NCBI GenBank assembly: GCA_043812055.1
Contig: JBDRMN010000008.1
Location: 1 to 5,815, forward strand
DNA from: JBDRMN01 sp043812055
GTDB lineage: Bacteria > Patescibacteriota > Gracilibacteria > JAHISY01
Reading direction: 5' to 3'
Length of the DNA stretch: 5,815 nucleotides
Shown here: one piece after another, positions 4,652 through 5,815 of the stretch
Layout: every line of letters begins with the position of its first letter
How positions within the stretch are numbered: the first letter of the stretch is position 1
Program-made: the position numbers and the translations under genes
The notes under the pieces: model-generated
Told to the model about the DNA's origin: nothing
What the model saw: the letters and a program-made list of their open reading frames with translations, nothing else
The model's database searches: none

Positions 4652-5803
4652 TTACTTCTTCCGGGATGACTTTTGAAAAGCCTGTGTTGCCAGTTTTAGA
4701 GCTAATTGGTATTTTTGTTTTTCGTCGATCGATTCTGCAGCATCAAGCCTCTGCTTCAATTTCCGAACATATAACCCTCGAATGGTTTCTTCCCTGGACC
4801 AAGTTTCAGCCAACACACTATCAAAGGCGCTTGTGTTATCCGCAATATCCATCCAATAAATATCCCCACTCAAACGAGTGATTAGTGCATCTATGTCAAT
4901 TACAAATGGCGGGCTTCCTGTCAAAGTCAACTTCAATAGGGTGTTTTTAGACCCATATTTTGATTGAATCATTTCAGAAAGCTCGCTCTCTGTCTCAATC
5001 AATTCTTGATCCAAATCAAGCTTCTCTGAAATTAATGATTTTTTATTCCATTTGAATTGATTTATGATTGCGCTTTGTGGTTGATCTAAAGTTACTACAA
5101 CCAAGTACCTATCCCCATCTTCACCAGGCGAGAATCGACGGCTTTCCAAACTGCCTGGATAAACCACAGGAGTTTTTCCAGCATCTTTTTTCTGGAATTT
5201 GTGTAGATGCCCTAGAGCGATGTAATCCATACCACTTTTTGCCAGGTTATCTAAATCAAGGGGAACTTCACGGGAATGACCTTCAGTAAACAATCCCCCT
5301 TTTAACGTGCCATGAATCATGGCAATATGGTAGCCATCCTCTTCTCTTTTATGAAATACATCAAATGGCGGTTTGGATTGTACATCCCAGGCCATACCAT
5401 AGAAATGCACAACTTCACCGTTTATGACCATCGAATCGAAGTGTTCTACTTGCGGGCTCCGTATCACCTTCATCAGTGAATTTATGCTCGAATCTCGATA
5501 AATACTTTCAGGTGCCCCAATGCCATCGTGGTTGCCTGGGGTAACAATGAGCGGAATTCCTGCTTGAGCCAGTCGTTTTAATTGATTAACCGTGAACCGA
5601 ATTACATCCTGAGAGGGATGCGCGACATCGAAAAAATCTCCCACAATGAGAGCAAAATTGATTCCATTCGATGGCTCGACTGCATAATCAATGGCGCGTT
5701 GAAATACATCCAGATAATCCAATGCTCTATCTTGGGCCAGGTCACCTAAAAAAGTAGGTGCTGCGCCAAGATGTAGATCAGCCAGGTGAAGGAACTTTAG
5801 CAT
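4652..5803 (-). CDS. Mre11/SbcD-type metallophosphoesterase, DNA repair exonuclease (YhaO-like)
   Basis: A 383-aa calcineurin-like phosphoesterase, the nuclease subunit expected to pair with the adjacent Rad50-like ATPase in a cytoplasmic, DNA-end-processing complex. All metal-binding motifs are present and in order: DLHLG (D9, H11), GDFFD (D56), GNHD (N91, H92), IHGTL (H164) and GHLH (H199, H201). YPGSLESRRF (215-224), downstream of the last metal ligands, is typical of SbcD/YhaO proteins. The C-terminal part (about 250-383) would be the capping and ATPase-binding region; it ends in a charged helical stretch and KSSRKK. The start ATG (5803-5801) has only a modest AGGCGA site eight bases away and sits 12 bases from the window edge, so the promoter is not visible. 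The gene order, nuclease then ATPase, is that of sbcDC and of Bacillus yhaO-yhaN. Family assignment is secure; SbcD versus YhaO rests on the partner's membrane hairpin. Confidence 0.9.
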   Translation of the reverse strand: MLKFLHLADLHLGAAPTFLGDLAQDRALDYLDVFQRAIDYAVEPSNGINFALIVGDFFDVAHPSQDVIRFTVNQLKRLAQAGIPLIVTPGNHDGIGAPESIYRDSSINSLMKVIRSPQVEHFDSMVINGEVVHFYGMAWDVQSKPPFDVFHKREEDGYHIAMIHGTLKGGLFTEGHSREVPLDLDNLAKSGMDYIALGHLHKFQKKDAGKTPVVYPGSLESRRFSPGEDGDRYLVVVTLDQPQSAIINQFKWNKKSLISEKLDLDQELIETESELSEMIQSKYGSKNTLLKLTLTGSPPFVIDIDALITRLSGDIYWMDIADNTSAFDSVLAETWSREETIRGLYVRKLKQRLDAAESIDEKQKYQLALKLATQAFQKSSRKK

Positions 5804-5815
5804 AAGAGTTCGCCT

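Overview
The window looks like a bacterial chromosome fragment. It has a GC-rich left part (about 1-1834), a short decayed junction (about 1835-2160) and a clearly AT-richer right part (about 2160-5815). Class I methyltransferases in tandem, a VapBC-type module and a long imperfect inverted repeat built from CAC(G/A)AAGG units would fit Chloroflexota (Anaerolineae-like) or a similar environmental lineage. That placement is an impression from protein style, not a demonstrated assignment.

Left region, all on the plus strand. The 3' part of a UbiE/MenG-type quinone methyltransferase (2-382) overlaps by ATGA with a second class I SAM-dependent methyltransferase (379-1170). The second gene carries an in-frame, arginine-rich, palindrome-containing insert at about 613-669. 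A toxin-antitoxin pair follows: an intact VapB-like antitoxin (1199-1459), then a PIN-domain VapC-like toxin (1440-1834) broken by a 1-base frameshift near 1570-1574. Once the frame is corrected, all its expected catalytic positions are present.

Junction, 1835-2159. There is no intact gene here. It holds a 29-nt-arm imperfect inverted repeat (1875-1945), a separate perfect 9-bp hairpin (1949-1973), and a start-less plus-strand remnant (2002-2163). The remnant's translation matches the C-terminal part of the methyltransferase at 379-1170. The same stretch carries, on the minus strand, a perfect Shine-Dalgarno and ATG directly after the stop of the ATPase gene, leading into only a 12-codon ORF.

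Right region, minus strand, read from 5803 down to 2160. A two-gene operon encodes a Mre11/SbcD/YhaO-type metallophosphoesterase (383 aa) followed, after a 2-nt gap, by an 829-aa Rad50/SbcC/YhaN-type ABC ATPase. The two products are expected to form one DNA-end-processing nuclease-ATPase complex. The ATPase has no CxxC zinc hook. At the tip of its coiled coil it has a pair of predicted transmembrane helices, so it is closer to Bacillus YhaN than to SbcC, and the complex is probably tethered to the membrane. The base-composition change at the junction, together with a decayed toxin gene, repeats and a methyltransferase fragment, suggests that the nuclease operon and the left-hand genes were brought together by rearrangement or horizontal transfer. 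I see no CRISPR array, rRNA, tRNA or complete insertion sequence.
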